Shown piece by piece: positions 7,882 to 8,856 of a stretch of DNA of 8,856 nt (its first letter is position 1; each line of letters begins with the position of its first letter). Both the position numbers and the translations under genes were made by a program. Origin of the DNA: Paramuribaculum sp. (GTDB taxonomy: Bacteria > Bacteroidota > Bacteroidia > Bacteroidales > Muribaculaceae); contig JAIDQW010000263.1 of the NCBI GenBank assembly GCA_029062075.1, positions 1 through 8,856 on the forward strand, read 5' to 3'. The notes below the pieces were generated by a model, which ran no database searches, was not told the DNA's origin, and worked only from the letters and a program-made list of their open reading frames with translations.

Positions 7882-7966
7882 AAACATATACTTTATTACC
7901 AATTTGATTTTCGTTGAAAAGTTACTTAAAACATCCCGGATTTACATGGGAATCCTAACCAGGGTG

Positions 7967-7994
7967 CAAAGATACTCAATAGATTGCGAACAAA
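7967..7994 (-). promoter_or_regulatory. Bacteroidetes-type promoter of the efflux/lpxA operon
   Basis: On the minus strand, TATCTTTG (7974-7967) matches the Bacteroides -7 element TAnnTTTG exactly. A TTTG (7994-7991) lies 16 bases upstream as a candidate -33 element; that spacing is slightly short. Transcription would start near 7960, giving a leader of about 90 bases before the adaptor ATG. No second promoter is evident in the short gaps further down the operon. Confidence 0.7.
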
Positions 7995-8024
7995 AAATCT
8001 AATATCCCGCAAAACCTCACCGCT

Positions 8025-8040
8025 GTTAAACATCCTTAAC
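8025..8040. promoter_or_regulatory. Small dyad, possible operator
   Basis: GTTAA-6 bases-TTAAC is a perfect 5-bp dyad about 30 bases upstream of the -33 element of the efflux promoter. It has the size of a repressor or activator half-site pair, but so short a dyad in AT-rich DNA can arise by chance. No regulator gene lies in the window. Confidence 0.25.
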
Positions 8041-8126
8041 ATCATAGGACTTTTTTACCTAACACTCTGGAAATTTATACCAACAAAATTTCAGCTCCAA
8101 TTATTTATCCCCACTTATTCACCTAT

Positions 8127-8164
8127 TATATAATTAATCACTAAATTCGCACATTAATTATATA
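8127..8164. repeat. Perfect 12-bp inverted repeat before the sugar kinase gene
   Basis: TATATAATTAAT (8127-8138) and ATTAATTATATA (8153-8164) are exact reverse complements separated by 14 bases. The second arm ends five bases before the kinase ATG (8170). The spacer holds TAAATTCG (8142-8149), one base off the Bacteroides -7 consensus TAnnTTTG, though I see no TTTG -33 element upstream. It could be an operator around the promoter, or an A/U hairpin in the leader near the start codon. The arms contain only A and T, which raises the odds of chance. Confidence 0.55.
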
Positions 8165-8169
8165 GCTAC

Positions 8170-8856
8170 ATGAAAAATTATATTGTCGGAATAGGTGAAC
8201 TGCTCTGGGATATGCTGCCGGACGGTAAAAAAATCGGTGGTGCACCGGTCAACTTCGCATACCATGTCTCTCAATTCGGGCTTCCCGGATTCGCAATAAG
8301 CGCGGTGGGCAACGATGCTCTGGGCGCTGAAATCACAGAGAATCTGTCAGCCAAGCAGATAGACTGTCTCATCAGCACCGTGGAGTTTCCCACGGGAACA
8401 GTAAACGTTGCTATTGACTCTCTTGGAATTCCATTATACAGCATTGAGGAGAATGTAGCCTGGGACAACATCCCTTTCACTCCGTCTCTCAAGCAAATAG
8501 CTGAAAACACCTCTGCCGTAATCTTCGGCTCTCTTGCTCAACGCAGCCCTGTGTCACGCGCTACCATCAACCGTTTTATAGATGAAGTGCGCGCCAACGA
8601 TTCCGCCCTTATAGTATTCGATATAAATCTCCGGCAGGGATTCTACACCAAGGAAATACTTGAAGAGTCAATGACCCGCTGCAATATCCTCAAGATTAAC
8701 GATGAAGAACTTGCAGTCATCAGCCATATTTTCAGCTATCTGGGCACCGATATGATTGAAAAATGCAAGCGGATGCTGAAGGAGTTTAATCTAAGCATCA
8801 TCATTCTCACCTGTGGGGTTAACGGCAGCTATGTGGTTACTCCCGACAATACATAT
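8170..8856 (+). CDS. PfkB-family carbohydrate kinase, probably fructokinase (3' end outside window)
   Basis: PfkB (ribokinase-fold) enzymes phosphorylate sugars with ATP in the cytoplasm; fructokinases make fructose 6-phosphate. The frame is open for 229 codons from ATG 8170 to the window edge. Visible motifs: GIGELLWDMLPDG at 7-19, the substrate-loop GGAPVNFAYHVSQFG at 23-37, SAVGNDALG at 44-52, FDINLRQGFY at 150-159 (a segment typical of bacterial fructokinases), LKINDEEL at 174-181 and ILTCGVNGSYVV at 212-223. The catalytic DTxGAGD region near the C-terminus lies beyond the window, so catalytic competence cannot be judged. The start is chosen because MKNYIVGIGE opens the first beta strand as usual; no Shine-Dalgarno sequence is seen. 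The gene is divergent from the efflux operon and preceded by a perfect inverted repeat. The exact sugar is not proved; another PfkB hexose kinase is possible. Confidence 0.9.
   Translation, partial: MKNYIVGIGELLWDMLPDGKKIGGAPVNFAYHVSQFGLPGFAISAVGNDALGAEITENLSAKQIDCLISTVEFPTGTVNVAIDSLGIPLYSIEENVAWDNIPFTPSLKQIAENTSAVIFGSLAQRSPVSRATINRFIDEVRANDSALIVFDINLRQGFYTKEILEESMTRCNILKINDEELAVISHIFSYLGTDMIEKCKRMLKEFNLSIIILTCGVNGSYVVTPDNTY

Noticed and set aside
7870..7902. Adaptor start at 7902 or 7887.
   Set aside because: Both add charged residues before the signal peptide, while the ATG at 7867-7869 has AAGGA at good spacing.
8105..8123. Two tandem near-matches to the DnaA box (TTATCCCCA and TTATTCACC) beside AT-rich DNA, suggesting a replication origin.
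   Set aside because: Each differs from TTATNCACA at one position, no exact box or further boxes are seen, and no dnaA, dnaN or replication gene is near. Chance in AT-rich DNA is more likely.
1..8856. Search for tRNA or rRNA genes, CRISPR arrays, insertion sequences, attachment sites or phage genes.
   Set aside because: No clover-leaf, repeat-spacer pattern, transposase or integrase motif was recognised. The window is densely filled by ordinary envelope and carbohydrate genes.

Overview
The window looks like chromosomal DNA from a Bacteroidales bacterium, probably close to Muribaculaceae/Bacteroides. The basis is a promoter of the Bacteroidetes type (TATCTTTG), mostly absent Shine-Dalgarno sequences, lipoprotein versions of the efflux adaptor and outer-membrane proteins, and a branching enzyme of the eukaryote-like kind. 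The family assignment is by resemblance only; no 16S or marker search was possible.

Layout. (1) Bases 2-976, plus strand: the C-terminal part of a glycogen branching enzyme, ending in a 40-residue Lys/Ala/Thr tail that resembles histone H1. (2) Bases 1011-1045: a strong hairpin between converging genes, probably a two-way terminator. (3) Bases 7869 down to 1066, minus strand: a compact four-gene unit, in transcription order periplasmic adaptor, RND inner-membrane pump, outer-membrane channel and an LpxA-type acyltransferase. Gaps are 37, 28 and 25 bases, so it reads as one operon. (4) Bases 7870-8169: a 300-base AT-rich divergent control region. It holds the efflux operon promoter, a small dyad and a perfect 12-bp inverted repeat. 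(5) Bases 8170-8856, plus strand: the first 229 codons of a PfkB-family sugar kinase, most like fructokinases, running off the window.

How the genes work together. The first three genes of the minus-strand unit encode a complete tripartite drug/amphiphile efflux pump spanning both membranes. The fourth encodes an enzyme of the first step of lipid A synthesis, or a divergent relative of it. The operon therefore ties export across the envelope to outer-membrane lipid chemistry. The two plus-strand genes belong to carbohydrate storage and sugar phosphorylation and have no evident link to the pump.

I see no clearly new defence, mobile or biosynthetic system. The points most worth a second look are an insertion of about 70 residues with two extra hydrophobic segments in the RND pump, the lpxA-like gene sitting in an efflux operon with several changed active-site positions, the histone-like tail on the branching enzyme, and the perfect inverted repeat just before the kinase start codon.
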